Position numbers and translations under genes: made by a program. Positions 33,145-46,200 of a stretch of 64,000 bases of DNA are shown piece after piece; the stretch's first letter is position 1, and every line of letters begins with the position of its first letter. The notes under the pieces were generated by a model that saw only the letters and a program-made list of their open reading frames with translations, had not been told where the DNA came from and ran no database searches. The stretch lies in the NCBI GenBank assembly GCA_036785705.1, contig JAWUZG010000084.1, positions 11,979,501 through 12,043,500 of the forward strand, given 5' to 3'. Origin of the DNA: Acanthornis magna (taxonomy: Eukaryota; Chordata; Aves; Passeriformes; Acanthizidae).

Positions 33145-36100
33145 TAATAAGAATTCTATTTTATGTGTATGGAAGGAATGGCTCACACATGTATTCAACC
33201 TCCTCTTGAAAATAAGGTCCCAACCTCTGTGACTGTCATGTGTGTGTTTCACCCACTGCAGTTAATGAAGTAGTGTTCTGATGGAAATAGATGGGTAGAT
33301 ACAACTAGAAAATCAAAAGAGATTACTCTACTGTTAGTATTCTGTTTAAATCCTGGAAGAAATAAAAATGGAATCCATAAAGAAGGGAAGCAAACGAAAG
33401 TGCAATCTTAATTAAGATATGTAGGTGGAAGAGATTTTTTTGTGGGGAAAGAGTAGGCTAGGAGATGTGTATCCTTAGTCATGCTTGGAGAAAAAAAAGG
33501 TATTTGATCATCATGTTCACATGTGGGCCTAAACTGATGATGGTTAAAATCTTCCAGGTACACTCAATAACCTTCAAATGAAAGGATGATACCAACCAAA
33601 AACCATGGTGGTTTTCATAACCTGTCATATAAAGTTTTTTTACTTCACTAATTTGAGAGTTAGTTTTTAAAATTTAAACTGAGTCGCTCCTTGGTTTTCA
33701 GCCAAAACTGTTCTCATCTAACCTGAGTCTTCAAGTTTATTCACTCGCCTTAAGTTGTCCTTCTTCTAGGTAATGGCACACTAAGACTAAGGATTCCAGT
33801 GGCAGCTTGGAAATTCTGCTTTTAATGTTGAATTACTCCATCTTTTGCCAGGAGGAAGATTTTTCTTTCTCAAGGCAGGACTGTTTGCTTTGTTCTCCTT
33901 CTCTCTAACACCTGTTGCTACTGAAGAAGTATTTTGCCATGTCTCTGAAGGTGTTTAAGATCAGCTTTCTAGGCTAAATGCTTTTATGATATAAGACTGC
34001 ATACAGGGATGGGATATATTATGTAAGCGAGGAGTTAGGGATTGCCTTGGGTTGTAGGTTTTCCCATTGTGTAAGATTGAGTGACTGCTTGGCAGTGGAA
34101 GTCTGTAAAAGCAGAATTGTGGCCAGGCAGCACCTGTGCAAAATTTGGATGAAATTTAAGGGTGGGTATACAATTTTTTATTGTATTCTTTTTTCACTTG
34201 AGAATGGTAGCATATAAAGTAAGAATCTAATAATTAGACTTTGTCTACCATATTGCCTTGCGAGCTGAGCTCCATGTTGAGCAAAAATCTTTAGAGAAGG
34301 TATGTGTGTGCCCAGAGATGAGAGAATGAAGGGCAGTTATTCAGAACTCAAATGCAGCTTCTGTCAATGTAAGAGCTATTTTGAAAGGCAGGAGACCTAG
34401 GCAATGATGTTTGAATTGAGAGTTGAGGAGTTCTGAATTATGTTATTCTTTAATGCTTGGCTTTGCATTAGTCACTTCGTCCCATTAAACCCTAGGTGCT
34501 GTATTATCTTAGATTCTGACTGTCCAAGTGTTTCCCAAAATGTTGTTATTACTGTTTTACACTTTGGGAAAAAAGACACCCAAGCGGAACGTGCCAACTG
34601 GGAGATGTAGCAGATTTTTTGTTCCTGGCCTTAAATTGTCTAAGTATCAGGGAGGATTTTGTAGCTACCAGCTCTCTGATATTGAAAGTTCAGTAGAGTT
34701 TCACGTCACATTCACTGCTATGCCTGAGCAAACACAACGAAAAAGCACCATGTGGATGGTGCCTTGTGTTGTCTTACCCTCAGTAATGGAGAGAGACAGA
34801 AACAGCACTGACTTTCTGATTCTGTTTCCAAGTAGTTTCCTTTTATCTACTTCACTTTATAGCCATTTCCTCCTGGGTTTTTCCACTGTAATGACTAACA
34901 ATCACTGACACAGGTTGCAGGGATTGAGGGTTTTTTTCCAAAGCGCTATTAAAACTTCTAAAAGTGCTATTTAAATGTTAGTTAATGTTCTGATGCTCTC
35001 AGATGAGGTCCAGACTCTGACTGGGGTGAAGTATTCTTGCCTTTCTTTGAAGGATGGATGACTGGGCTTATGCCTGGGATTCGTGTACAAAGACTTTTTG
35101 TTGAACATTTAGGATCTAGCAAAAAAGTGAGTAACAGCAGCTGAAGTCAAATTTGGCAAAGGCTTTGTTAGGATCACCTAAAAAAGCCAGTGTTCAAATG
35201 ATTTATATTGCTGCCTTTGCCCTTGACACACGAAGTGTTTTTCACTTTGCGCTTAATTTCAGAGAAGCTGTTTCATTTTGTCCATTAATCTGAGGTACAG
35301 AATACACTGCAAAAATAATATTGTATTTATTTCTTTTGAGACAGTCAATTTGCTTCTCTGTGAAGGTAAAGCATAAAGGATATCTGATAAGTGACTCTAC
35401 AAATGCAGGATGATATTTTTTATGATCAGAATTTATTCCTGATATACTCAGTTCTTCACTCTTGTCCTCTTTTCATACCAGTCAGTAATTGATAGATTAG
35501 CTTAAAGCTTCTGGCTGTAGTTGTCTTCCTGTAATATATGTATTTGCTTTATGCTTTTTTTTTTTGTTGCTAATCTTTAGTGTCCCACCTCAGTAATCCC
35601 AAGCCTCATTTCCCACACGTAATTCCTTAGGTCAAAGCCAACCATATCCCGTGGGTGGAGAAGTGTTCCTATGTTGAGATTTGTACTGGATACTGAAGTG
35701 CAGAGAGTTCATCAGTGTGTCCTTTACCTAGTAAGCATCTTTGCTTGCTTTTGCACAAACCCTTCTGAATTGGGAATTGCACAAGAACAACATATTGGCT
35801 GCCAGATTTTTCCTAATTTACAGGTGTAAATGTTAAACTCCTCGAATAAATAATTTAATTTATAATACTTGGCAATAAGAATCTGTATCTGCAGTCTGGA
35901 TTTGGGATTGAAATTAATTTCCTTTATCCTCGTGTGAGAGGAGCATTCCAGAGTCCCTTCAGTGCAGTTCGTGCAGCAGCAAGCATGGTAATGGAAGAGG
36001 TGAATGAATCTTTGAGGACACTGGGGAGGATGTGCAAGACCAAGCTCATAATCAAATTTTAAAGGAGATTCAGAGTGAGGGCCTGACACACTTCATTTGT

Positions 36101-36476
36101 TTCAAATTTAAATTATAGTGACTGAGCACATAGTTATTGTATACCTGTTGTACTCACCTACATATGGTATGTGACCTGTTTTATAAAACTTATACATGTG
36201 TTATCCACTTCTATTTCCTGTTACCTCTTGTTTTTAATGATTTGTACTGTATTTGACCAAAATTACGGCCTTTTTTTAGTATTTAATGAATTTTCCTTCC
36301 TTTCCTTTTTAAAGGGTTCTCTATAACAAAAGTTTTACTTGTTGGATACGAGATTTTTGTATTGCAACCTGGGTACTGGTTCATTATTAACAAAACCAAT
36401 CTAGTTTTAAACCTTTTGTTTAGTTGAAAAATTGCCTGGGGGTTTTAGAACCTTAGTGTAAGACCACTTGGTTAAA

Positions 36477-36494
36477 TTTAAAAAATTTTTTAAA
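36477..36494. repeat. 18-base AT-only palindrome
   Basis: TTT A6 T6 AAA is a perfect palindrome of low complexity. The A6T6 core would be a rigid, narrow-groove DNA segment. Probably chance in AT-rich sequence. Confidence 0.85.
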
Positions 36495-37573
36495 AGAAAA
36501 AAAAGGAAAGAAGCCAGTTGTGCTACAGAAAACTTGACTATTTTTCTTTCTGCTTGTTTTGTAGGCTTCAGGGTTTGTATGTGCCTGATCGTGTTTAATT
36601 TTAGCTAAAGTCTCTCTCTCAGAAATATCTCTCCTGTTCTCCCTCTGTGGTACTTCCAGACTTCTCCTGGATTGTATCACTAGCTAAATTTTGCAGCAGA
36701 GACTTTTATACCAACTGGGACTTGTTGGGTGGAGCATGTTGGTAACTCATACAGTTCTTTCCTGTTCTTGGGCTGAAGGGGCAGTGCCTGCTCTAAATTA
36801 CCTGCTTGCTGCTCTTGCCAAGAACATCAATCTTCTCTTAGTATTTTTATGCTACTTTATGAGCCTTCCTTTGAGATGGACAGAGCTTTGGGGGCTGATC
36901 TGAATGAGGGTCTTCATGTTCTACAGCCTTTTGCCAGAGTTATATAAATACCTCTTGTCCCTGTGCCCATCTGCGTGAATCAGGACAGCCTTCACCTCCC
37001 ACTGAAGCATTTCTTTTGCCACAGTAGTTTTGTTAACCCTGTGTGAGGACCTCTCTCTAACACCAAAATGAATTCCTCAATTCTGTCTAGCTGTTTCTGT
37101 TTTTAAAACTTAAAATTAATTTAAAATAAGTTGAAAAGAATGCACTTGAGTACTGTGAAGTCCAATACTGAACTTACATTACATTAACTCTTTTGGACAG
37201 CCCTTCCAAAGAGTAATCTGTCTGTGTTCATTTGCTCCCAGCCTATCTCCAGGAAACTGCCCCAAGTGGGGGATCAAAGCAGGCAGCGTGCCAGAGGTTT
37301 GTGTTTCAGACAGTTTGGCACACGCAGAAAGCTTGGTCTTTCCTGTATTAAGCCATGGGCAGATGTCCATTAAGAATGATTAGGCAAAATTTATATAAAG
37401 GCTTTGTAAAATGGTGTGTGTATTTTTTTCCTTTCTTTTTTTTTCCCCACGTCCCCTATCCTCTTACTTGAGACGTTTTGTGTGGGTGTGTATTTTTTTC
37501 TAAATTTATAAACCCTGGCTTTTGCCCTGGTCCGGTAGAAACTGCTCACCCACCCTTTTCCGTTTCCAGGCGG

Positions 37574-37615
37574 ATTGCTGTTCTGTTATTGCTGTTCTGT
37601 TATTACAGTTCTGTA
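37574..37615. repeat. 14-base tandem repeat, about three units
   Basis: ATTGCTGTTCTGTT occurs twice exactly (37574-37587, 37588-37601). A diverged third unit, ATTACAGTTCTGTA, follows to 37615. Confidence 0.92.
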
Positions 37616-40069
37616 ACTTTCTCCAACACTGTCCTGGTTTGCTTATTATAAACAGCTTGCAATAACCCTTTAAGTGCTGCTGTCCTTTTTGCTTTAAATC
37701 AGGACTGTCTGTTGTATTCATTAGAAAACACAAACCAATACAAAAATCTTTTCCTAAAAAGCAGATTAAAGACTTCTCCCCAGTTATCGCTTTCTGTTTG
37801 GATATAGGAAATGTGTTATGGTTTTCATTTGTGTATTGACCATTTGCACTGTCCCCACACAGGGCTTTTTTCTTTCTTTTCAATACTAAGCCAGAATCTC
37901 CACTGAAATGGGATTTCTTTACAACTTTGGCAAAGAAATCCCTTCAGCTCTGAAGCTGAGGCAGCACTATCTTCACATGTCAAATGAATTAGAAGCATTT
38001 GGGGATAATACCGACATCTAGCTATGTCTTAGAGTCAATTTTCCTGTTGTCCTTCTCCTCTTTTACTTTTTCATCCCCTATCAAGCAACAATTGATAGTG
38101 AAATGTAAGATCTTTGTTTCTCTAATATCAGTGTTTAAATGAAGTCTGAATTGTCTAAGTAGTTAGGTAAAAGTAAAGTGAACCTGGCGGACCCACTGTT
38201 TGGTGCACTGCTGTAAGTGTGTGATCAGACCAGAAAAGTAGCTTCAAACTTGTTTCTTGTAACAGAAGAAGTCTTCTTCTTTCATTGACTATATTGGGAA
38301 TTAACTTGGACAGTCCATAAGTGCAAGTTATGATGCAAGACAACAGAGAACAAAGTTAAGCATTAGGTTAGTTGGTATTTTCCAGGAGAAAGAGAATAAA
38401 TTGTTCTCTTCATTAGTCAAATAGACAAATTCAAATAGATTTTTCCAAAACATCAGAGGATCAAGGATACATGTATAAAATAACAATAAATATACTGTAG
38501 ACTTAACTTTTTAACACTTGTGAAAACCGTGGCTCTGGAAAATAGGGTACATATGGGCACTCTGTCTCCTCTCTTTCCTGACCAGATGTGGAAAACTGAG
38601 GTTGCTAGTGAGTATTTCTTTTTAGATGTAGAAAGATGTTTCATTCATATGCAAAGCTCCCCCTGGATGAATAATAAAGCTCTGAGTGTACTGTAAGTCT
38701 GTCCAAGTAGTGGAGGACTGGCTATTCTCTCCTGTACCCAGGCTTTTACTTAACATGTACATTTCCTTATTAAATGGGAATTTATTTAATAGTAATTGAA
38801 ACAGATCTTTTAACACTGTTTTCAAAGCACAGAGTGGCTGGGAGAGGGTTGAAAATGGTAAATCATCCATGCTAATTTATGTTATCTAAAGAACTGCTCT
38901 TTGAGCTAATGTCCAGAATAACTAGGCCAAATGGTCCTGTTGAAATTCCCCTTGGAAGCAGAGCAGTAATTGGATGAATGTTTAGCCTGGGAACAAAAAA
39001 TCCATGCTAAAGTTTATGGATTCTGCTTGGGAAAGGGAATAAAAGAGAAGTGGGCTGTCAGAATATTTTCTTTGTCAAAAGGGATCTGAAGGAGACATCA
39101 AGATGTTTTCCCTTCTCCATGTGTCTTCACCACAGTGAGGATGATTCAGCTTGTGTATGGTCTCTGGAATGCGTACGTGTAGGGAGACAGAGAAGAGGAT
39201 TTCTTTAGGTGCAGCTAATTGAAAATACTGTAGGAGATAATGTCTATAGCACATTGCCTCACCATGGAGTTGCCTACTTCAGCAAGTTTATCATCTTTAT
39301 GTTGACTAAAAATATGGGGCTTTTTAATCTCTGCTAACAAAACACATTTCTCCAGAAGACCTCTCTGAAGCAGGAATTAATTGTTTCTGAAGCAGTTGTG
39401 TTGGCAAGTAGGCTTTAGCTGTGTTTTTGTGGTAAGTTCTTTTGTCCATGATAGCATTTTGGGATCCCAGCATCGATGTGGCTGACTCTGGCTCTGATTG
39501 GACAGTTTATATTTAGTTGCTGGTTTCCTATAATAGTTTTCATATGGAGATGTTAAAGACCACATACTCTTGTGCTGCTGTAATCCTGAAAGAGCATGGG
39601 GGAATGAAAAACAACAAAAAAAATTTCTGTCCTTCCCCAGAAGTAGAGTTTGGAAAAAATCAGCAGCTGCTTTCAGCAGCAGATTTCTGAAATTAATTTT
39701 AAAAAAATAGGTAGCCAGTAAAAGCAAAATGCCATAGTGAATTTTTGCCAACTCCTGAGGGACAGTGGGGCCTGACCCTAGGAACTGGAATAATTAGGTC
39801 CTGGTGCCAGCCAGTACATAGGCAGGATCGTTGTAAAGGTGATGGCTGAGAAGAACATGGGATATGATTCCCTCCCACGATGTATATGATAAAAGCAGAG
39901 TGCTGCTACCACTATGCTGGTAATGTATTGGACCTGTTTGGAGTCCTGGCCACTCTTAACTTGAGGAGGAAATTCTAAAGCCTGCTGTAGTCTGATGTGA
40001 CTTGAGCTACTTTGTGTCGTGGTTACGCAGCACGATTTTAATTTTTTCTACCAGCTAGAATGGTGAGCA
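37616..40069. other. Non-coding stretch, no gene seen
   Basis: Unique-looking sequence. Apart from the hairpin at 37903-37947, nothing is recognised; the open frames (up to about 125 codons) look like chance. Confidence 0.55.
37903..37947. repeat. Hairpin, 16 base pairs with a 2-base bulge
   Basis: GGGATTTCTTT (37910-37920) and AAAGAAATCCC (37932-37942) are exact complements around an 11-base loop. Outside a 2-base bulge (AT), CTGAA (37903-37907) pairs with TTCAG (37943-37947). The total length of 45 bases is short for an animal miRNA precursor, which is usually about 60 or more. Confidence 0.92.
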
Positions 40070-40600
40070 AATCATAGAAAGGTAGGGATGAGGGACACCT
40101 ACTGAGGTCACTTAGTCCCCAGCTCTGGAGCAAGGTCATCTCAAAGGCTCGCAATAATGCTGACTCTGTAGTCTATTCCTGTACTTAAAACCCAAATACA
40201 CACATATAAAGCAAAATAATACTAACCTGGTGTGTTTCTTGCTCAATTCAAGTGCCTCTGTGATGGACAGAGCAGGAAGAACATTTTGTTTCCTTTCTCT
40301 TTACAGCAGCATTCTACATTCTTGGAAGGCGTCTTGTTTTTCTCCCTCAGTTTTTGCATCTGTGAGACAGATAATCTTTTTGGTGCTCTCTGGGCTCCAG
40401 CTAATTCTACATCTGCCTTCAACTAGGGTGTCATGGGTTGAACACAGTGCTCCAGATTAGGTCTGATAGATGCTGAAAATTTCTGTCTTGCAGATGCAGC
40501 ATGTTTGTACAGTTCAGTCTCATTGCCTTTTATCAACAGTATCACACTGTTGACTTCTTCAGCCTGTAATTCAGTGTAACTCTTTTTCTCTCAACATTTG
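40070..40600 (-). mobile_element. Old, highly diverged CR1 LINE fragment
   Basis: In reverse orientation, 40071-40079 keeps ATCATAGAA, the complement of the CR1 3' repeat. Then come GGTAGGGATGAGGGACACCT and GAGGTCACTTAGTCCCC, matching the generic CR1 3' end. After a diverged stretch the coding-end region returns: TTCTACATTCTTGGAAGGCG, TCTCTGGGCTCCAG, GAACACAGTGCTCCAGATTA and finally ATCACACTGTTGACTTCTTC with CAGCCTGTAATTC near 40545-40580. The order of blocks matches CR1, but no open frame survives and indels are frequent. It is much older than the other two CR1 copies. The ends are approximate. Confidence 0.78.
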
Positions 40601-40683
40601 TGATCAATAGTCTGTATATAGGTATTCTTGATTACACCTAACTGTGTGATCTGAGGCACCTAGAAAGAAATAAAGTAATTATC

Positions 40684-40697
40684 TTTTTTTTTTTTTT
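40684..40697. repeat. T14 homopolymer tract
   Basis: Fourteen consecutive T followed by AGG. It resembles a splice acceptor (T14 then AG), but the following sequence meets stops quickly in all frames, so it is called only as a simple repeat. Confidence 0.9.
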
Positions 40698-42187
40698 AGG
40701 CTGGTTAAATGACTGTAGCTGTTAAATTATTTAAAATGAAAATTCAGCTTGACAAGTATACTGTCTTTAGACACTTGAGTCATTCAAATAAGAAGAATGT
40801 TTTACTCAGGCCAGAGGTCTATGGGATTGATTGCTTTCATCTTTTTAGGTAGTGAATATTTAATCTTTATATTTGTCTAGTGTGCAATTTTCCCATTATC
40901 CTAAAGCAGTTTCACCTAGGCAACAAGTGATGGTCATTTCAACATCCATTGATAAAAATACTTTTTGTGTGATTTATTACTTGAGTCGGTGTCAATCTGC
41001 TCACAGACAGTAAATGATCAACAACTACCTGGAGTTGCCTTGTGTGGTAGACTCACCAGCCATAAAGCTGTGCAGCTGTTTGGTTCACAGCTATCAGGGT
41101 AGGGTGAGCAAAAAGGGGAGGAAAACAGCCTCATCGGAGACAGTGCAATCCTGTGATTTATGCAGGGCAGCCTGCCCGGCATTGGACTGCTGGAGGATAT
41201 TTTTCCCTGCAGCATTCGAGCGTGACTTTAGATCTGCCTGTTTTTAACCTACTACAAGGAAAATAAACTTTTAACCACTAATCGTGTGTCCCTTTCCACA
41301 TGTGTCATTTCTAACTTGATACTGGGGAGAGAAAGAACCCCCAAAACAAAAAAGGCTAAGTATTTGTTATGTAGGGCTTCTTGTTTAGTTGCCTTGTGCT
41401 CTGAGGGTAGTGCTTGAGTAATAGTTCAGCAGGGCTGGTGAGCAGGAGGGAATAGATCTGAAGCTGCTTTCAGGCTATTCAGAATAAGAGCAGCTCACTG
41501 ATAAACTACGGCTTTCTAGAAAATTTATTCTTGCACATGCAGGGATATCTATAGGTATTTTATAAAAAAACTCCTTCTCCATGAGTTTTTACTGCTTTTC
41601 CTTAGGGGGCTCCACGATTTTGTGGGAGTTGCATTGGGGAGATTTTACACCTCCAGACTCCCATTTGGCTGCAGGCAGTTTCCTCTGGGCTTCCTGCTCA
41701 GTGGCTTTGGTGGTGGTTTCACATTGTTCCCCACTGATGACTCAGAGAAACAGGAAAGAGATCCCCTGGTGAACAAAAAGCACAACCACCAAACAGGTGC
41801 CTGTATTCTGGTGTTGCAGAGGACAAACCACCTCATTCTGGACTTTTTCCTAAGATTCTTATCTGCAACTATGAGACTCAGGAGGAATGGGTCATACACG
41901 CTGAACGGGTAAGAAAGAGCCTGCATCCTCTTTTGAAACTTCATCATTAAAACCACGTGCAAACAGAAGCCTTTCTTTTCCTTTCTAGTGACGGGGTATA
42001 TGAAATAATGGCCATGTCTTTTGTCTCAAAAAGAACAGGGCATCACAGCATAGGAAATGCGCAGCTTATTTAGCTTGTTTTCTTCTGCATCTTGTTAGGT
42101 TTGCTTTTATAAGTGCGTGCATTGGGTTGGGGGCAGGTTAGTGTTGTCTTTATGTTAAAATGAGGTGGATTTGCTCAGCAAAGCCAT

Positions 42188-42217
42188 GAAACGTTACGAA
42201 CTGAAACGTTAGGAACT
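42188..42217. repeat. 15-base tandem duplication
   Basis: GAAACGTTACGAACT is followed by GAAACGTTAGGAACT, one mismatch. Each unit contains the palindrome AACGTT and so keeps a CpG. Confidence 0.93.
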
Positions 42218-42849
42218 CTGTGATTCCCACAGAAGTGCCTGTGGTAATTTTTCTAAGCATTTTCCAGCTTTTGATACAGAAAAGAGCTAAACTCATTAAA
42301 TGTAATGCTGCCTGACATGGAATACAAATTACTTTAAATTTAGCCAGTCTGAAAAATTAGTCTAAGTTTTTAGTACTTGAAACTACTACTCTGAGTTACT
42401 TCACTAGTTTTGTGGTTTTAAAAGTACTGATTTTATTTCTCTCAGATTGATGTTACATCCTCTCAGTAACAGAGAATATATCATAACTGGAAAGATGGTA
42501 ACTAAATACTCCTTGTTCAAGGAATCTTATAATAATTGTAATTAGAGAATTTTCAAGGGAATTTTTAAAAAATAATTGCATTTGACTTCTACTAAAGCAG
42601 ATTGTTGTGTGTCTTCATATGATGTAAGTTTTACTTCTGAGCACAGCTTAGCTGGTCTGAAGAGGACTTGTACTTCCACTGTGCAGTGGTAACTGTTTAT
42701 TTGCAGCTGGCAGGTGACCTGACAAATGAAGAAAATTGTTAGTCTTGGAGTGTTGCTTTACTTTGCTGCTTTTAACCCTCTGTAATGAATAGGTGCTGTG
42801 GTAAGTGCTGCATGCTGCAGTTGCATTAGTGCTGCGTTCCTGAAAAGCC

Positions 42850-42871
42850 CAGATGTGTTTCAGATGTGTTT
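42850..42871. repeat. 11-base perfect tandem duplication
   Basis: CAGATGTGTTT occurs twice back to back, and the first three bases of a third copy (CAG) follow. Confidence 0.9.
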
Positions 42872-43258
42872 CAGAGGACAGGTGTGCAGAGTAACTTCAC
42901 AGTGCCTTTTTGCTTGAACTCATGGACCGTGCTGCAGCTGAGTGGCAATCTCTGCACAAGAGAGGCAGATAGCAGCCCAAATGGATTTGGAATATTTTGG
43001 CAGTGTTGTTCAGCTGGATTGCACTGGTTTTTGCCTGCACTGGTTTGCACAATGCCACTTAGAAGGATCCTTTGCTTTGCCAAAAGAGGTTTAAATTTGA
43101 TTTTTAAAAAATTCTAAAATTTTATCTTGATTGGATTTTCTTAATGTCAGAGTAGATGGGTATTAACATCTTCCTGGCAAATCCTTAACTTTTTTTAATG
43201 ACTAATAAAAATGACATTATCTGACTGCATACAAGATCAAACATAATTGAAAGTTACT

Positions 43259-43290
43259 ATCTTACAGTGTTTGGTTTTAAACTGTAAGAT
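43259..43290. repeat. Inverted repeat, 10-base perfect arms
   Basis: ATCTTACAGT (43259-43268) and ACTGTAAGAT (43281-43290) are exact complements around a 12-base spacer rich in T. Half-sites spaced like this could bind a dimeric factor or fold as a small hairpin. Confidence 0.93.
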
Positions 43291-46200
43291 GAATTTGTTC
43301 CTCAGTGGGATTGGGTTTGTAGTAGAGAGAGGCTAAGAATATAGTCTCATAAACTTGGCTTTTTCTTCAGAGGTTTTTGACCTTTGAGAGATTATCTTAG
43401 AGAGTCAATTAAGAAAGTATGCTGAAAAGCTAAAGGTAATGGACACTGCTTATGTTAAAGGATTTTTTTTTACTTTAGTTACGAGAAGCACAATCTTTAA
43501 TTGATTTGAGTTTTATTAAAAATGAATGCATTGTATAGAACTTCAGGGAAATATATTGTGCAAGATCACCTTGTGCATCTGTTCTGCCTTGTTCTAACTT
43601 GCAAGATGATGCATAATCATTTTAAGGAATTTCACTTGTTGTGGCCCAGTGTGTACCTGGCATTACATTTTACAGCAAGCATTTACCTGAAAGTGTTGTA
43701 TTACAGTCAGTAAAACCAATGGCACCCAAATGCTTGCATGGAAAAGAAGCTTCAGCTGTGAGTTTGTGGGAGACTTCTATATTATCTGATTCTAACATGC
43801 TGATGTGCTTTATTAAACAACAGATGCTGAGGAGTGAATTTATCTAATTAAAGAAATTCCTTTTATGTTTATCTCTTGCCTAGATGGTTTAATAATGCAA
43901 GGTAATGGAAAAAGAGCTTCAAGTATGTTTTCCTGTTTAGCCTAAACTTTAGCCATGTCAGCAGAAAAGCTTGTTTTGATCTTCAGGAGTTTTTGTTTGG
44001 GACAGGGTGTTCCACTTGTCAGGTGGAGAGGCACCCTGTTGTGCAGGTCACTTGAGGAGAGGGGAGCTCATTGGGGTGGAGTATTGTAGTGCAGATACAA
44101 CTGCTGCTGCAACAGGTACCTGCACTTGCAGAGGACATAGTTACTGTGGGAGTGCTCTTTACAGTGCAGTGCATGAAAATTTATTTTAAAGAAACCAAAA
44201 CCCAAAACCAAACAAGAAAAAAGGGGCTTGTAAACAAGGACGTGTAGCAAAAGTCATCACGATAATAAGTTTTTTCATTGGGTATGATTTAGTCAGGCTC
44301 TGATTGCACTTGTAAACTCATAAAGGGGGAGGAAGATTGCAAAGGGAGCTAAGATACTCGGAAATCTTTTCAGACCTAACATCAGCAGAAAGCCTCCCCT
44401 GCTTTGCCTTTCTTCTGTTCCATCATACTTCAGTTGACACTAGTGTAGGAACTGTACAAATGTAAACAGGAAACACAACTAAAATCCAGAGTTTCACTTA
44501 GAAACAATGATTTATAGGTATTCTTTGAGCAGGTCTCACTGGACATGAGCATGTTTGCTCTTGCTTGTTGAAGTGGGTAATGGTTAGGCTTGTGGAGACA
44601 GAGGGATCTGGTGCTGAGATTATCAGACACTAATGGAGATTTATCTTGCTGAGACTGAGGCAGAAATCTTACCTGCCAGCATCTCTTTGACCGTGTTGTT
44701 AAGTCAGCTTTGCTGTTGCGTGCTATCCTGCTATGTGCTGATTATATTCCTTTGCATTGCAAAGTTTCTTTTTATAAACGATCGCTTTTAAAGGTCATCT
44801 TAGCTTGGGAGATACTCCTTTATTTGCTTGGTGCTGTGTTGTGACACAGTGACACTGAAAAATACACTGGTGCTGTCATAATTTCAGCATCAATTTTTTC
44901 CCCTTTGAAGTTGCTATTTCTTCTTTTGTTGTCTCTTGTCCCTTTACCATTTGGAATTAGTGATACTCAAGTATAAGTCTTTGCAGGCTGGTAGGGTGTT
45001 AAATAACAAATATTGTTTACTACACATCTATTTCCTCTTTTTCTCCTAATGACTTGAGTTTAAGGAAGAGTTTAAATCCAAGCACTCATGTTACAAGATA
45101 TGACCTCAACGCACCCGAAAAAAAAATGCAGCTTGAACTTGGGTCATGTGATCTAAACTTCCTCTGTCCTGTAGATCATAATGGACACGCCTGTGCATTC
45201 CTATAACCTTTGTAGTGGTGCAGATAGAACTGTGCCTTTCTGGTGTCCCTTCACAATGGCCATGCCCTCTGCAGGAAGGCTTTGCTGCAGTGGTCAGTAG
45301 ATCATGCAGTTGTAGAAGTGAAAACCTCTGTTGGACAGCTGGCAGCTTGCTGACTTCCCTCCCAATAACATAGGGAATACTGACAAACAGTCTACGAGGT
45401 AAAAGTTGCACCCAAATTGGGCTTTCTGATGATCCTGGTGAGAGAGCCATGTGATGATTCTCTTCTTCTTCTCATGGTAATTTTGACAAGGCCAGGCAAC
45501 CGACCACATTTAGTGTGCAAATGCAGGTTTAGAAGCTTGACAAGTGTGTGAAGATGGCAGTTAAAACTAAGTAATAATCTCTGCAACTTCTGCACAGTGG
45601 CCATCCCAAACCTGTGGTGGTGGAACTGAACAGCATGTGTAAAGAGATTATTTGCTGAAACAAATACATAGCACAAAGTACCATGATTGGATGTTAATTA
45701 AATAATTTTTATCTTTTCGTCATTGCCCTACCTGACTCTGCACTGCTGTGTGACATGTTTTCCCGGGAAATTTTTAAGTGCCAAAGGAATGTGTAGCTGG
45801 ATCACGCATTCAGAGATCTGGTGGAGGTGAAAGCTTTGAAAATGCAGTATTTGCAGCGTAGCACCTCAGGGCCTGTGCTGCTGAGGAGCACTTGCTCAAT
45901 TTTCCTGAAGAGTTTGTGTTTAACTTGTGATGTTGTTGTGTCAGTGTTTCACCTGAGAGGTCAAATAGTTTGGCATCTCCCTTCTGCTCAGCACTGCACT
46001 GGGCCCTTGTGAAAATGCTCTTTGAGTTCCACTCAGCATGGAGGGGATTTTTTGAGGGTTTTTTTTTTCCCCTCTGCATTGTTCTCGGGTCTGTGTGTAT
46101 ATAAAGGTGATTATTTATTATCACAGTCAGAACTAACCACTGCCTTGAAACAAATTTTACTTGGATGGGGACAAAATACTTTGGAATATCTTAATGATTA

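Larger units (their letters stand above)
32157..37573. other. Non-coding stretch, no gene seen
   Basis: Unique-looking sequence containing a candidate regulatory stretch (32600-32870), a hairpin (33115-33144) and an AT palindrome (36477-36494). The frames at 34528-34908 plus (126 codons) and 35724-36089 minus (121 codons) carry no recognisable domain. No transposon recognised. Confidence 0.55.

Noticed and set aside
34528..34908. 126-codon plus-strand frame
   Set aside because: No recognisable domain, no start or splice context, and within the chance range for the window.
40684..40700. T14 followed by AG as a splice acceptor
   Set aside because: All frames downstream hit stops quickly and no donor pairs with it; a simple T tract explains it.
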